58,878 nt of DNA from Rhodohalobacter halophilus (GTDB lineage: Bacteria; Bacteroidota; Rhodothermia; Balneolales; Balneolaceae). The first letter of the stretch is position 1, and each line of letters starts with the position of its first letter. Positions 7,955 to 17,795 of this stretch are shown here, piece by piece. The stretch lies in NCBI RefSeq assembly GCF_001715195.1, contig NZ_MDWE01000030.1, positions 1 through 58,878 on the forward strand. Reading direction: 5' to 3'. A model generated the notes under the pieces. It had not been told where the DNA came from, did no database searches, and was given only the letters and a program-made list of their open reading frames with translations. Made by a program: the position numbers and the translations under genes.

Positions 7955-10495
7955 TTAATCGATAACGGTTACTTCCTTGGTTGAATCGTTTTTGGAGTTA
8001 CTGCCCGCTACTTGATTTTTGTGCGATTCAGGAACTTTGAAGAACTCATTGGGATCTGTAACGGCTTCTTTCTCAAGGATCAAGTCCAAGATCGGTTCCA
8101 TCCGTTCAAGATATTCCACCTTAAGATTCCCGATTACATCTTCCTCAATTTCGGCAACATCCTTCTCATTCTTTTTCGGCAAGAATACTTTTTCAATACC
8201 GGCGCGTTTGGCTGCCAGTACTTTCTCTTTGATTCCGCCAACCGGCAATACCAATCCGCGGAGAGTAATTTCTCCGGTCATCGCCAGTGTTCCTTTCACT
8301 TTGCGCTGTGTGAAGATGGATGCTACGGCGCTAAGCAGTGCAACCCCGGCAGAGGGCCCGTCTTTTGGAACGGCACCCTGTGGTACGTGAATGTGGAGGT
8401 CCCAATATTTGAAGGCCTCTTCAGGAATATTGAGCTCTTCGTACCGGGCACGCAGATAGCTGATGGCCAGCATGGCCGACTCTTTCATTACATCTCCCAA
8501 CTGGCCGGTGATATGAAGCTTTCCGGATCCTCTGGATACACTCGCCTCAATGAAGAGGATGTCACCTCCGTAGGGGGTCCAGGCCAAACCGGTTGCCACA
8601 CCGGGCACGGTTGTCCGTTCAGCTACATCGGAGAAGAACTTGCGCTTGCCGAGTATATCCTGAATGTCGTTCACACCAACACTCATTTTCTCGATGTCTC
8701 CGCTGGCAATTTGTGCGGCAACATTACGGCAAACGGCTCCGATCTGTCGCTCCAATCCACGCACACCCGATTCGCGGGTGTACTCGTCGATGATTTTTTC
8801 AATCGCCTTGTTGGATATTTTAAACTGTTTTTTACTGAGTCCGTTCTCCTCAATCTGTTTTGGAATCAGATATTTTTTGGCGATCTCAATCTTCTCCTCC
8901 TGCGTGTACCCGCTAATGTTGATGATCTCCATTCTGTCTCGCAGTGGTGCAGGAATCGTATCCAGCGAGTTGGCCGTCGCGATAAACATCACTTTCGACA
9001 GGTCATACTCCAACTCCAGGTAGTTGTCCATAAACGAATCATTCTGTTCCGGATCGAGCACTTCGAGCAGGGCAGAGGTTGGGTCACCGCGGAAATCGGA
9101 GCCCACCTTGTCTATCTCATCCAGCATCATCACAGGGTTTCCTTTTCCGGCTTTTTTCATCGATCGAAGAATACGTCCGGGAAGTGCACCGATGTAGGTA
9201 CGTCGGTGTCCGCGAATTTCTGCCTCGTCGTGAATACCGCCCAAACTGAACCGCTCAAACTCACGGTTCAATGCTCGAGCAATGGATTTACCGAGCGAGG
9301 TTTTACCCACTCCGGGAGGTCCGTAAAAGCAGAGGATTGGTGCCTTCATATCTTTTTTGAGCTTCAGCACGGCCAGGTATTCAACGATACGCTTCTTCAC
9401 TTTTTCCAGGCCGTAGTGATCTTCATCCAGAATTTTACGCGCTCGCTTCAGATCTAATTTATCGTCTGAGAACTCTCCCCACGGCAGATCCAGAATCCAC
9501 TCTATGTAGCTGTGAATAATGCCATAGTTTGGCGAGGAGTTGGGGGTCATTTCCAGCCGCTGAAGCTCTTTTTCAACGGTCTCTTTGGCGTCGTCACTTA
9601 ACCCTTTTTTATTTGCCAAGCGTTTTTTCAGCTTTTCGATATCCTGCTGTTCACTATCTTCGCCTAACGCCTCCTGGATCGCTTTCATCTGCTGGCGGAG
9701 ATAAAAATCGCGCTGCTGATCGTCGATATCTGTCTTAACTTTTGAGCGAATCTCCTCACTCAGATTCAAAACCTGAAGCTCTTTGTTCAGATACTCCATC
9801 ACTTTTTCAAGCCGCTCAGAGAATTTTTTAATCTCCAGAATTCCTTGTTTATCCGCTATGGAAACCTGAAGGTTTGAAGAGATAAAGTTCAGCAGAAATG
9901 CCGGACTCGAAATGTTATTAATGGCAATGGATGCCTCAGATGGAATATTCGGGGAGAGGTTTACAATTTTGCTGGCCGTCTCCTTGATCGACCGCATGGA
10001 TGCGTCCAGTTCCACACCGCTGATATCCATTTCCTGATGGACCGATTTTACATCTGCCCGGAAAAACGGATCTTTTTGCGTGAATTCCTCAATTTCGATT
10101 ACGCTTCTGCCCTGAATGACAACACTTTTGCTGCCGTCCGGCATTTTAATCAGCTTCAAAATCTGTGCTACCGTCCCATACTTGTACATGTCGGACGGTT
10201 CGGGGTCTTCAACCGATTCATCCTTTTGAGTGACCACACCGATGGTTTTGTCACTCTCGTAAGCCTCTTTCACCAAGGCCAATGACCGGTCGCGCCCCAC
10301 GGTAATCGGTACAACCACGCCCGGAAATAGAACTGTGTTTTTTAATGGCAGGATGGGAAGATTGTCAGGTACTTCAGATTCCGTCAGTTTCTTCTCCTCC
10401 TCCTCGCTCATCAGTGGGATGGCCTGTTCAAAATCATCAAAGTTCTCACCCTGATCATCAAATGCCGTCTGTATTTTAAACCGTTGATCAAACAT
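7955..10495 (-). CDS. lon: ATP-dependent protease Lon
   Basis: An 846-residue LonA-type protease that degrades misfolded and regulatory proteins in the cytoplasm. An N-terminal substrate-recognition domain begins near residue 45 (LPILPLKNTVLFPG). The AAA+ module has Walker A GPPGVGKTS and Walker B MMLDEIDKV. The C-terminal peptidase domain has the Ser-Lys dyad: Ser715 in KDGPSAG and Lys758 in GGIKEK. The C-terminus carries a low-complexity tail of about 30 residues after the catalytic domain, typical of lineage-specific extensions. The gene has its own terminator. The upstream gap contains a 6-bp inverted repeat (10631-10647). A long open frame on the opposite strand is a mirror of this gene. 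Confidence 0.98.
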   Translation of the reverse strand: MFDQRFKIQTAFDDQGENFDDFEQAIPLMSEEEEKKLTESEVPDNLPILPLKNTVLFPGVVVPITVGRDRSLALVKEAYESDKTIGVVTQKDESVEDPEPSDMYKYGTVAQILKLIKMPDGSKSVVIQGRSVIEIEEFTQKDPFFRADVKSVHQEMDISGVELDASMRSIKETASKIVNLSPNIPSEASIAINNISSPAFLLNFISSNLQVSIADKQGILEIKKFSERLEKVMEYLNKELQVLNLSEEIRSKVKTDIDDQQRDFYLRQQMKAIQEALGEDSEQQDIEKLKKRLANKKGLSDDAKETVEKELQRLEMTPNSSPNYGIIHSYIEWILDLPWGEFSDDKLDLKRARKILDEDHYGLEKVKKRIVEYLAVLKLKKDMKAPILCFYGPPGVGKTSLGKSIARALNREFERFSLGGIHDEAEIRGHRRTYIGALPGRILRSMKKAGKGNPVMMLDEIDKVGSDFRGDPTSALLEVLDPEQNDSFMDNYLELEYDLSKVMFIATANSLDTIPAPLRDRMEIINISGYTQEEKIEIAKKYLIPKQIEENGLSKKQFKISNKAIEKIIDEYTRESGVRGLERQIGAVCRNVAAQIASGDIEKMSVGVNDIQDILGKRKFFSDVAERTTVPGVATGLAWTPYGGDILFIEASVSRGSGKLHITGQLGDVMKESAMLAISYLRARYEELNIPEEAFKYWDLHIHVPQGAVPKDGPSAGVALLSAVASIFTQRKVKGTLAMTGEITLRGLVLPVGGIKEKVLAAKRAGIEKVFLPKKNEKDVAEIEEDVIGNLKVEYLERMEPILDLILEKEAVTDPNEFFKVPESHKNQVAGSNSKNDSTKEVTVID

Positions 10496-10630
10496 TGTAG
10501 TAAGTTGGGTTAAATAAAATTTTTGCTGTTTTTCTTTGAGTCGGGCAAAATCAAAGCCAAATATTGTGATGCTACCATAACGTCAGTTCTTCCAATTCTG
10601 TTCTGCCAATTTGAGTGGAGTATCTCAATT

Positions 10631-10647
10631 ACTGACAGTTGGTCAGT
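10631..10647. repeat. Short perfect inverted repeat upstream of lon
   Basis: ACTGAC (10631-10636), a 5-nt spacer, then GTCAGT (10642-10647). It lies 136 bases upstream of the lon start and 42 bases after the stop of the preceding gene. There is no T tract, so it is not a convincing terminator. It could be a regulator site or chance. Confidence 0.35.
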
Positions 10648-10688
10648 TTATAAAAGTAAACAGAAGGTTCAGTTGATTCGATTTGAAT

Positions 10689-12212
10689 TTACGGCAAGTT
10701 GATTTTAATGCCGGCAAGCGAAGCTCCTACCACTTCATTGGTTGGTCCAATGGTGCTGCTTTTTACGGTTAAAGCTGTGTGGATTTCAAAGAATCGATGC
10801 TCAAATCCAATCCCCAGGCTATAAAATCCGGGAAGGTGCGGAGCAATCCTTGTACCTAATCGAATGGGTAAAAATGGCAATGGCTTTAATTCTGTGCCAA
10901 GGTTAACAACCGGAGCTTTTGAGGCAAACTCATGATTTACAATTGGAAATTTTACGTCACCCATCAGTTTAATTCGGTTGATTTGAAACAGAGCACCCGC
11001 CTGAATAGATGTGGGCAGCATTGTGTAGAATGAGTCGCTTGAATAATCCGATGCCATAGTGAACGGAGAATCTTCCTGATCGTCCAGAAAAAACAAATGT
11101 TCGAAGGGAGCCCCTGAAAAACTGCGATCAGTAAGAGGAGGTAGGTTATCCGGCAGTTCCTGCTGTTCTTCGGTCGTAATCTCTTCAGGCTGATCGAACT
11201 GATAGATGGCGCCGAGATCTGTGATGGAGAGGCTTAAACGCAACGATTGCTCTGTTGGTGCAGTGTCTCTCTGAACGGTGGATAGGTCTCCGCCAAACGT
11301 TATCAAATAGGTAATTCCGGCATCCAGGCCAAAGCCAAGACCGGCCGGTTTCATTAAATCCGAAAATGACGCATCAACAAAGTGCACCGGTTCACTCTGG
11401 AATAAGCTGGGTGTATTTCCGGTAAAAGTTCCCGTCGACTGCCGGCTGTACTGATAATTGCGTTCCCACTGACCGATTTCATCATTTAAATCATAGGTGT
11501 TCTCGTATTTCGAGTCTAAGGAGGAGCCCGCAATCACAATTTTTGGGGCAATTCCGATGATGAACTCCGAAAGTTGAGGGGAGAGGCCGTTCAGGAAATC
11601 GAATGATTCGGCATAACCGAATGAAATTTCGTGCAGCGACTGAAACTGATGCCGAAACGATCGATCCACAATTTGGCGGTCACCGGGGTCAACCGGTTCC
11701 TCCGAAAAATAGCCGCGCCCAAGCTCATACTTGCTGAGTACTCTGGAACGGAGCGCTGCAGCATACGATCTGTTTTCTCCTTTCCATTTTAAACCAAACC
11801 AGTAGGCATCCGTCATCGACTGAAATGCAGCGACTCTCCGGTTACCGGGAAAATTTCTTCTGAGAATGGTATTTCGGTCAGCTTCATTTAAAAAGTGAGA
11901 GTCATCGACGGATTTGTAGGGCAAAAAGGTGGAGTAAATCTGATCTGCTCTGACTGAAAAATCCGTTTCGGGTAGCAAATACTCACTGTAAACGCTGCCC
12001 TGAAATGCAGAAATTTGAAGGTAGTAGGTCTCTTCCTGAATGTGAAGGTTGGCAGGATTTACAAACAGGGTTTCAAAGCCTGTTAAATAAGCAGTACCTC
12101 CACCGCCCAACGCCATATTTTCGGCGTTGATTGCAAACTGTGCCATCGAAACAGCAGCGGTAAAGAGTGAAAAAACCACCGCAAAGGCAGTGGAACGTAT
12201 TACCGATAACAA
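10689..12212 (-). CDS. Outer-membrane barrel protein, DUF5723/PorV-like
   Basis: A 507-residue protein with a Sec signal peptide (cleavage near SMAQ, residue 25). The conserved start of the mature chain is ENMALGGGGTAYLTGFETLFVNPANL. This segment is typical of FadL/PorV-like and DUF5723 barrels in Bacteroidota-type bacteria. The rest alternates in beta-strand fashion and ends in a barrel-like tail (GIKINLP). It follows the pcrA-like helicase gene by only 14 bases on the same strand and is probably cotranscribed with it, although the two products have no obvious joint role. The ligand or partner is unknown. Family membership is from memory of the N-terminal pattern. Confidence 0.7.
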   Translation of the reverse strand: MLSVIRSTAFAVVFSLFTAAVSMAQFAINAENMALGGGGTAYLTGFETLFVNPANLHIQEETYYLQISAFQGSVYSEYLLPETDFSVRADQIYSTFLPYKSVDDSHFLNEADRNTILRRNFPGNRRVAAFQSMTDAYWFGLKWKGENRSYAAALRSRVLSKYELGRGYFSEEPVDPGDRQIVDRSFRHQFQSLHEISFGYAESFDFLNGLSPQLSEFIIGIAPKIVIAGSSLDSKYENTYDLNDEIGQWERNYQYSRQSTGTFTGNTPSLFQSEPVHFVDASFSDLMKPAGLGFGLDAGITYLITFGGDLSTVQRDTAPTEQSLRLSLSITDLGAIYQFDQPEEITTEEQQELPDNLPPLTDRSFSGAPFEHLFFLDDQEDSPFTMASDYSSDSFYTMLPTSIQAGALFQINRIKLMGDVKFPIVNHEFASKAPVVNLGTELKPLPFLPIRLGTRIAPHLPGFYSLGIGFEHRFFEIHTALTVKSSTIGPTNEVVGASLAGIKINLP

Positions 12213-12226
12213 TTGAGAACCTATGA

Positions 12227-14521
12227 TTAACTGAGAATTTTTAACTTCGCGGCCCGAAGCATGAGTGTTTTTTGTCCGCGTGACTTGAAAAATACAACAA
12301 CTCTGGAATCTTTACCCGATCCGGATCTCTGGACAATTTTCCCGGGCCCAAATTTAGGGTGAATCACCTGCGCTCCAACCCGAAACGGATCATCATCGTA
12401 CTCATATTCATACGTTGATGAGGTTGAAGATGGTTTTTTGGATTGAATGGGCGATTTCCAATCGTGTTCATACTCAACAGTTGTGGAGTTTCCGGAGGAA
12501 GATCCCGACGAATCATCAAAATGGTTACTCTTTTGCTGGATGGTTGCTCCGGTTTCGGATCGAACCACTCCGGAATCCACTTCGTCCAGAAAGCGTGATC
12601 TGGCTTGTCGTTGCTCTTCACCAAATTTGTAGCGCAGCTTGCTGAAACTGAAAAACAGATGTTTTTCAGCCCGGGTAATGGCCACATAAAACAGTCGTCG
12701 TTCCTCTTCAATATTGGCTTCTTCACCTTCTCGAGGCCCCATGGGGAAGAGGTTTTCTTCCAGGCCTACAATAAAAATCACCGGAAACTCAAGTCCTTTT
12801 GAGGCGTGAACGGTCATCAGTGTAACGGCCGGCTTATCCTCATCATATTTATCTGAGTCGGTAATCAGGTTGATCTCCTGCAGAAAGTTGGAGAGTTTCG
12901 GATTCTTATTGTTTTGCTGATAGTAGGCTATGGCATTCTGAAGTTCCAGCACGTTATCGCGACGAGTGAGTGCCTGTGCACTGCCGTCTTCCACAAGGGC
13001 TTTCAGATATCCGCTCTTTTCGAGCATTTTCTTGGTTACATCCAGTATGGGAGTGCCGGTTTCGAGTAACTCCTTCAGGTTTTCAATCATCTGTACAAAA
13101 TCGGCAATACGCGCTTTTGCCGGTTTGTAAAGATCGGCCGAATCTGCATGGTGAAGAATTTTCCAGACGCTCTGCCCGCTGTTTCGTGCCTTTTTCAGCA
13201 GTTCATTCAGAGTTTTGTTACCAATTCCGCGGCTGGGCTCATTGATAATTCTGAGCAGCGCCTGTTCATCTTCGGGATTGACAAGCAAGGTTAAATAAGC
13301 CAGTACATCCTTGATCTCCTTCCGTTGATAAAACGAGAGTCCGCCCACAAGCTGGTAGGCGATATTTCGGCGGCGCAATGCCTCCTCAAAAATTCTACTT
13401 TGGTAGTTGGTTCGGTAGAGAATCGCAAAATTGTTGTTCTGGTAACCGTGGCGAAGTTTTAAATCGTGGATGTAATTAACCACACGGTTGGCTTCATCGC
13501 GTTCGTCAAAATTTTCGAGCAGGGTGACGGTATCCCCATCTTCGTTATCGGTCCAAAGGGTTTTGTCGAGCTGCTTTTCGTTTCGCTTGATGATGGAATC
13601 GGCGCACTGAAGGATGAACTTGGTGGACCTGTAGTTCTGCTCAAGCGGTACCTCAATTGCGTCATCGTAGTCATTTTTAAAGTTGAGGATGTTGCTGATA
13701 TCGGCTCCCCGGAAAGAGTAGATACTCTGTGCATCATCACCCACTACGCAGATATTTTGATACTTATCCGCCAGCATTCGGGTTACTTTATACTGTGCGT
13801 GGTTCGTATCCTGATACTCATCAATCATGATGTATTTGAAGCGGTCCTGATATTTCTCCAGCACATCGGGATGCTCCTCAAACAGCTCAATCGGCTTGAT
13901 CAGAAGATCATCAAAATCCATTGCATTTGCTTGCCTGAGTCGCTCATCATAAATCGTAAAAACCCGCGCGGTGATGTCGTCCAGTGTGCTCTGTACAAAT
14001 CGCTGTTGATATTGGTCAGGTGTAATCAGCTGATTCTTGGCTTCACTGATTTTGTACTGAATGGTGCGCGGCCGTATCTCGCGAGGGTCAAAGTTCAGCT
14101 CTTTTAAAATCAGCTTGATGGCGTTTTCGGAATCGGTTGTGTCATAAATGGAGTAGGAACTGTTGTAGCCGATTCTATCCGCTTCGAATCGCAATATTTT
14201 CGAGAAGATCGAGTGAAACGTTCCCATCCAGAGACCGGTTGCCTTCTCACCGATCAACCCCTGAATCCGCTCCTGCATCTCCCGGGCAGCCTTGTTGGTA
14301 AACGTCAGCGCCAGAATATTTTGAGGCAACGCGTGCTGTTTTTGAAGAAGATGTGCAATTCGATAGGTGAGTACCCGGGTTTTTCCACTTCCGGCTCCGG
14401 CAATGATCAACAGAGGACCGTTCACATGCGCCGCCGCCTTTCGCTGCTGTTCATTGAGTTGATTTAAAAAGTTGGTTGATTTGGGAGTGTTGGAGTCGGG
14501 CTGAAGGGTAAACTGCTTCAT
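12227..14521 (-). CDS. pcrA: UvrD/PcrA-type superfamily 1 DNA helicase
   Basis: A 764-residue 3'-5' DNA helicase for repair and for clearing replication and transcription conflicts. All SF1 motifs are present: Walker A GAGSGKTR near residue 43, motif Ia TFTNKAAREM, motif II DEYQDTN, motif III GDDAQSIYSFRGA, motif IV QNYRS, motif V TVHASKGLEF and motif VI RRLFYVAITRA. The C-terminal segment (IHPKFGPGKIVQ to the end) is the Tudor-like fold that in PcrA/UvrD contacts RNA polymerase. A Ser/Thr-rich linker of about 60 residues precedes it. Length and the C-terminal fold favour PcrA/UvrD over Rep. The barrel protein gene follows closely. Confidence 0.95.
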   Translation of the reverse strand: MKQFTLQPDSNTPKSTNFLNQLNEQQRKAAAHVNGPLLIIAGAGSGKTRVLTYRIAHLLQKQHALPQNILALTFTNKAAREMQERIQGLIGEKATGLWMGTFHSIFSKILRFEADRIGYNSSYSIYDTTDSENAIKLILKELNFDPREIRPRTIQYKISEAKNQLITPDQYQQRFVQSTLDDITARVFTIYDERLRQANAMDFDDLLIKPIELFEEHPDVLEKYQDRFKYIMIDEYQDTNHAQYKVTRMLADKYQNICVVGDDAQSIYSFRGADISNILNFKNDYDDAIEVPLEQNYRSTKFILQCADSIIKRNEKQLDKTLWTDNEDGDTVTLLENFDERDEANRVVNYIHDLKLRHGYQNNNFAILYRTNYQSRIFEEALRRRNIAYQLVGGLSFYQRKEIKDVLAYLTLLVNPEDEQALLRIINEPSRGIGNKTLNELLKKARNSGQSVWKILHHADSADLYKPAKARIADFVQMIENLKELLETGTPILDVTKKMLEKSGYLKALVEDGSAQALTRRDNVLELQNAIAYYQQNNKNPKLSNFLQEINLITDSDKYDEDKPAVTLMTVHASKGLEFPVIFIVGLEENLFPMGPREGEEANIEEERRLFYVAITRAEKHLFFSFSKLRYKFGEEQRQARSRFLDEVDSGVVRSETGATIQQKSNHFDDSSGSSSGNSTTVEYEHDWKSPIQSKKPSSTSSTYEYEYDDDPFRVGAQVIHPKFGPGKIVQRSGSGKDSRVVVFFKSRGQKTLMLRAAKLKILS

Positions 14522-14614
14522 TAAAAATATCTGTCGGGTTTCAATCTCTTCGAATCTGTAAAACTACAAATAATTGAGGAAGAGATTGGGAAAAAATTGG
14601 CTAAAATTATTCGG

Positions 14615-15916
14615 TCAAAGTATAAAGAGTAACTGCAGATCCATCACATTGTTGCCCGTCGGTCCTGTCTTGATGTGTCCCCCAACTTTTTCAAAAAAAT
14701 GATAGCTATCATTGTTCATTAGATAGCTATTCAGGTCTGCATTCATAGACTTCGCTACCCGTTTCGTGTTCTGATTCACCACCGCACCGGCTGCGTCTGT
14801 AGGTCCGTCCACGCCGTCGGTTCCCCCGCTCAGAAAGATTAAATCTCTGTCACAGTCACTCAGTTTATCTGCCATTCGTAGTGCCAACTCCTGATTTCTT
14901 CCTCCTTTACCCGTGCCACTGACTTGCACCGTGCACTCACCGTAAAAAATGAGTGCAACAGGAGCCGTGTCCGGTAATAAACTCTCGGCTTTGGTGATGA
15001 TATGCTGCACAAACCGATCAATCGGACCCGCCCAGGGAGTGTCGTCAACAATCACCTCAAAACCTCGTTTCTGAATGATGGCTGCGGCAACCTCAGCGGC
15101 TTCCTTAGCAGATATAAGTGTATAGGTTCGGTGATGATCGATCTCTTTACTCTTAAAAATTTCATCCGAATGTCTTTGCAGATGACTTATGACACTATCG
15201 GGAAGATCTTTTTTGAGGTTGTATCTGTCCAGAATGTTGAAAACCTCACGGTAGGAAAATGATTGTGCTGTTGTGGGGCCGCTGCCGATATTTTCAGGAT
15301 TGTTGTCAGGCACATCAGAGATGATCAGATCGATTAAGATTGTGTGATGCAAGTGCTCCAAAAACCTTCCCGCTTTAACGGCAGAAACAGATTTTCGAAC
15401 CAGATTGATTTCGTTAATCGAGGCACCTGACTTTAGTAGCTGTTCAACCATGATGGCATAATCATCAACAGAAATCCCATCGGCCGGTTTGCAAAAAAGG
15501 GAGGAGGTTCCGCCGGAAATCAGGTTAAAAAGCGTTGCACCCTTTGGAATTGAGCGGACAAACCGGATTAATTGTTCGGCAGCATCGACGGAGGATTGAT
15601 CAGGGATTGGATGAGAGGAGTGTAAAATGTGGATCTTATCATCCGCAATTCCGGATTTTTCAGGGGAAATAATCATACCTGAGGTCAATTTTTCATCTAA
15701 AATGGATGAGAGTGCTTCTGCCATTGGCACGGATGCCTTCCCCATGCCGATCAGATAGATGCCGTTTGAACGGTTCAAATCTACTGTATCGTCATTGATA
15801 ATCAAGGAGTTGGAAGCCCGGTTGAATTTAATTTTCGAGGGAATACACTCACACGGGTGGATTTTTCTTAAGCAATCTTTGAACAGTTCTACTGCATCGG
15901 ATTGAGAAAAATACAT
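14615..15916 (-). CDS. Glycerate 2-kinase (GckA/MOFRL type)
   Basis: A 433-residue type II glycerate kinase (DUF4147 N-terminal plus MOFRL C-terminal domain). It phosphorylates glycerate, usually to 2-phosphoglycerate, linking glyoxylate/serine breakdown to glycolysis. Typical motifs are LIGMGKASVPMA, LISGGTSSLF with the glycine-rich nucleotide/substrate loop, GKGGRNQELALRMA and LSGGTDGVDGPTDAAGA. I place the start at the ATG (15916) rather than the GTG five codons upstream, because AAGG lies 6 nt before the ATG. It lies upstream of pcrA with a 93-bp gap on the same strand. The regiospecificity (2- versus 3-phosphoglycerate) follows the family, not direct evidence. Confidence 0.9.
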   Translation of the reverse strand: MYFSQSDAVELFKDCLRKIHPCECIPSKIKFNRASNSLIINDDTVDLNRSNGIYLIGMGKASVPMAEALSSILDEKLTSGMIISPEKSGIADDKIHILHSSHPIPDQSSVDAAEQLIRFVRSIPKGATLFNLISGGTSSLFCKPADGISVDDYAIMVEQLLKSGASINEINLVRKSVSAVKAGRFLEHLHHTILIDLIISDVPDNNPENIGSGPTTAQSFSYREVFNILDRYNLKKDLPDSVISHLQRHSDEIFKSKEIDHHRTYTLISAKEAAEVAAAIIQKRGFEVIVDDTPWAGPIDRFVQHIITKAESLLPDTAPVALIFYGECTVQVSGTGKGGRNQELALRMADKLSDCDRDLIFLSGGTDGVDGPTDAAGAVVNQNTKRVAKSMNADLNSYLMNNDSYHFFEKVGGHIKTGPTGNNVMDLQLLFIL

Positions 15917-16150
15917 ACGTGACCTTAGCACTTTTTAGTTAAATGTAAATTATTGAAAAATAAACTCTCTCTGTAACTCATGGAGTAGCAGACATTTAAA
16001 GACTGCACACACAGTACTGACAAAATCTAATGTAACATTAATTTTAGATATTAAAATTTTCTAATATTATTACTATGTAGTTCAATCCACCCGCAGGATT
16101 GAGCTCCTCAATCCAAAAGTAATGATTCGTTGTTTAAAATCAGGGTAGAC

Positions 16151-16732
16151 ATGAATGTTAAAGCAAAACGAAGAGTAGATTATTCAGCACTTGTTGATTT
16201 CATTCAGCAGGAGAATGTCAGAAAAACCAATGAGTTGGTAAAAGAGATGATCCCTAAGCTGGTGGAATACCTTCGGGTAACGGTAGCCGCAACCGAAGAT
16301 GTGGCCAGGGAGTGTGTTCAGCAGGCGTTTCTTAACGTCTATGAGAGAATTGTAGAGGATAAACTGAATGATCCAAAATCCCTGCTCTCCTACATGATGA
16401 TGACGGCAAGGAATGAATTTTTTAATCAGTACCGGAAAAACGGAAGACTGGTTAATAATGAATATGTAACTTCGTCTGTTTCAGAACCGGCGGAGCAGGT
16501 AGATCGATTAATTGATCGTGAGAGAATGGAGTTACTGTTTGAATGCATAGAAGAGCTGGATGATGATTCGCAGATGTTTATTCTCTACTTCATCAATCAC
16601 CCCGATGCAACGACCAAAGAGGCCAGCGGTTATTTTGAATTGTCGGAATCGAATGTGCGGACAAAAAAGTATCGAATTACTCACCAGCTCCATGCATTAT
16701 TTAAAATGAAAATGGCTGAACAGGGAAGGTAG
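16151..16732 (+). CDS. ECF-type RNA polymerase sigma factor
   Basis: About 193 residues. It has a sigma-70 region 2 (about residues 40-100, including ECVQQAFLNVYERI and ARNEFFNQYRKNGR) and a region 4 helix-turn-helix (about 140-185, TKEASGYFELSESNVRTKKYRITHQL). There is no region 1.1 or 3, so it fits the ECF group. A TTG seven codons upstream is possible, but the ATG at 16151 has AGGG close before it and is preferred. No anti-sigma gene is adjacent: upstream is glycerate kinase on the other strand, downstream polyprenyl synthetase. Its signal and regulon are unknown. The divergent 234-bp region upstream should hold its promoter. Confidence 0.85.
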   Translation: MNVKAKRRVDYSALVDFIQQENVRKTNELVKEMIPKLVEYLRVTVAATEDVARECVQQAFLNVYERIVEDKLNDPKSLLSYMMMTARNEFFNQYRKNGRLVNNEYVTSSVSEPAEQVDRLIDRERMELLFECIEELDDDSQMFILYFINHPDATTKEASGYFELSESNVRTKKYRITHQLHALFKMKMAEQGR

Positions 16733-16819
16733 ATCTGCAAAATAGGTTGAAAACGTTAAATTTTGAGTTGTGCATTTTGTATATTTTGCACCTTAATAAA
16801 ACGGACCTAATCAGACCCA

Positions 16820-17791
16820 TTGGATTTTCTACAATCGTACGCTGCATTTTTTGAAGAGAAACTGCAGAACCTGAACTTTCCTGAAAAACCGGAAACACTC
16901 TACGAGCCACAGAGATATATTCTCCGAAACGGGGGGAAAAGAATTCGACCTGCTCTTACGCTGATCAGCTGCGGCTTATGCGGTTCCGATACGGAACGAG
17001 CAATGCCGGCCGCCCTGGCCGTTGAACTGCTCCATAATTTTACCCTGATACATGACGATATAATGGACCAGGCCGACAGCCGACGCGGTGAGCCTTCTAT
17101 TCACAAAAAATGGGATATTGCAACGGCAATTTTAGCCGGAGACAGTATGTTTACCTACTCTATGCTGCAGCTGCAAAACCTACCCGGTGAAATTGATCAT
17201 AAAAGAGTGAGTTATATTTTTCTCAACTCTGTGAATACTGTTTGTGAGGGACAGGCGCTGGATATGGAATTTGAAAACCGCTCGGATGTTACGGTTGGGG
17301 AGTATCATCAGATGATTGGTGGAAAAACCGGTGCCCTCATAAGTGCTGCGATGCAGATGGGGGGCTTATGCGGCGGTGCCTCAGAGGAACAGCTTCACAA
17401 ACTCTCTGTTATCGGAGAATCTCTTGGTCTTGCATTTCAGATTCAGGATGACTGGCTCGATGTGGTTGCCGATCCGGAAGCTTTTGGAAAAAGGAAAGCC
17501 GGTGATATTTACGAAGGGAAGAAAACATTTTTGATGCTGACCGCGTTAGAACGGTGCACCAGAGATGAACGGGAAATGGTTTTGGGATGGATGAAAGCCA
17601 AGCCGCTTAGCAGTAATCAGGTGGATGAGGTGATCAGTCTGTTTGAAACCTACGGTGTGATAACCGACACCCGCAATCACTTTTTGAACGCCTACAGCCG
17701 TGCAGAAAAAGAGCTTGAACAATTTGGGGAATCCAACTTTAAACAAGATCTTCAACAGTTGATTAAATTTTTGAAAAATCGTGAAAGTTAA
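16820..17791 (+). CDS. Trans-polyprenyl diphosphate synthase
   Basis: A 323-residue all-helical isoprenyl diphosphate synthase that condenses IPP with allylic diphosphates. The product probably feeds quinone side chains or general isoprenoid supply. The first aspartate-rich motif is DDIMD (residues about 79-83), followed by the Arg pair of SRRGEPS. The second motif is DDWLD. The N-terminal QRYILRNGGKRIRP loop and the GQALDMEFE and GGKTGALI segments are also typical. The start is a TTG: the conserved N-terminal helix begins immediately after it, and no upstream ATG exists in frame. Chain length (geranylgeranyl versus longer) cannot be read reliably. The next gene starts 4 bases after the stop. 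Confidence 0.92.
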   Translation: MDFLQSYAAFFEEKLQNLNFPEKPETLYEPQRYILRNGGKRIRPALTLISCGLCGSDTERAMPAALAVELLHNFTLIHDDIMDQADSRRGEPSIHKKWDIATAILAGDSMFTYSMLQLQNLPGEIDHKRVSYIFLNSVNTVCEGQALDMEFENRSDVTVGEYHQMIGGKTGALISAAMQMGGLCGGASEEQLHKLSVIGESLGLAFQIQDDWLDVVADPEAFGKRKAGDIYEGKKTFLMLTALERCTRDEREMVLGWMKAKPLSSNQVDEVISLFETYGVITDTRNHFLNAYSRAEKELEQFGESNFKQDLQQLIKFLKNRES

Positions 17792-17795
17792 CTTC

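Noticed and set aside
8012-9457. Long open frame (481 codons) on the plus strand opposite lon
   Set aside because: It is the mirror of the lon coding sequence; the lon frame holds all protease motifs and the antisense product resembles no family.
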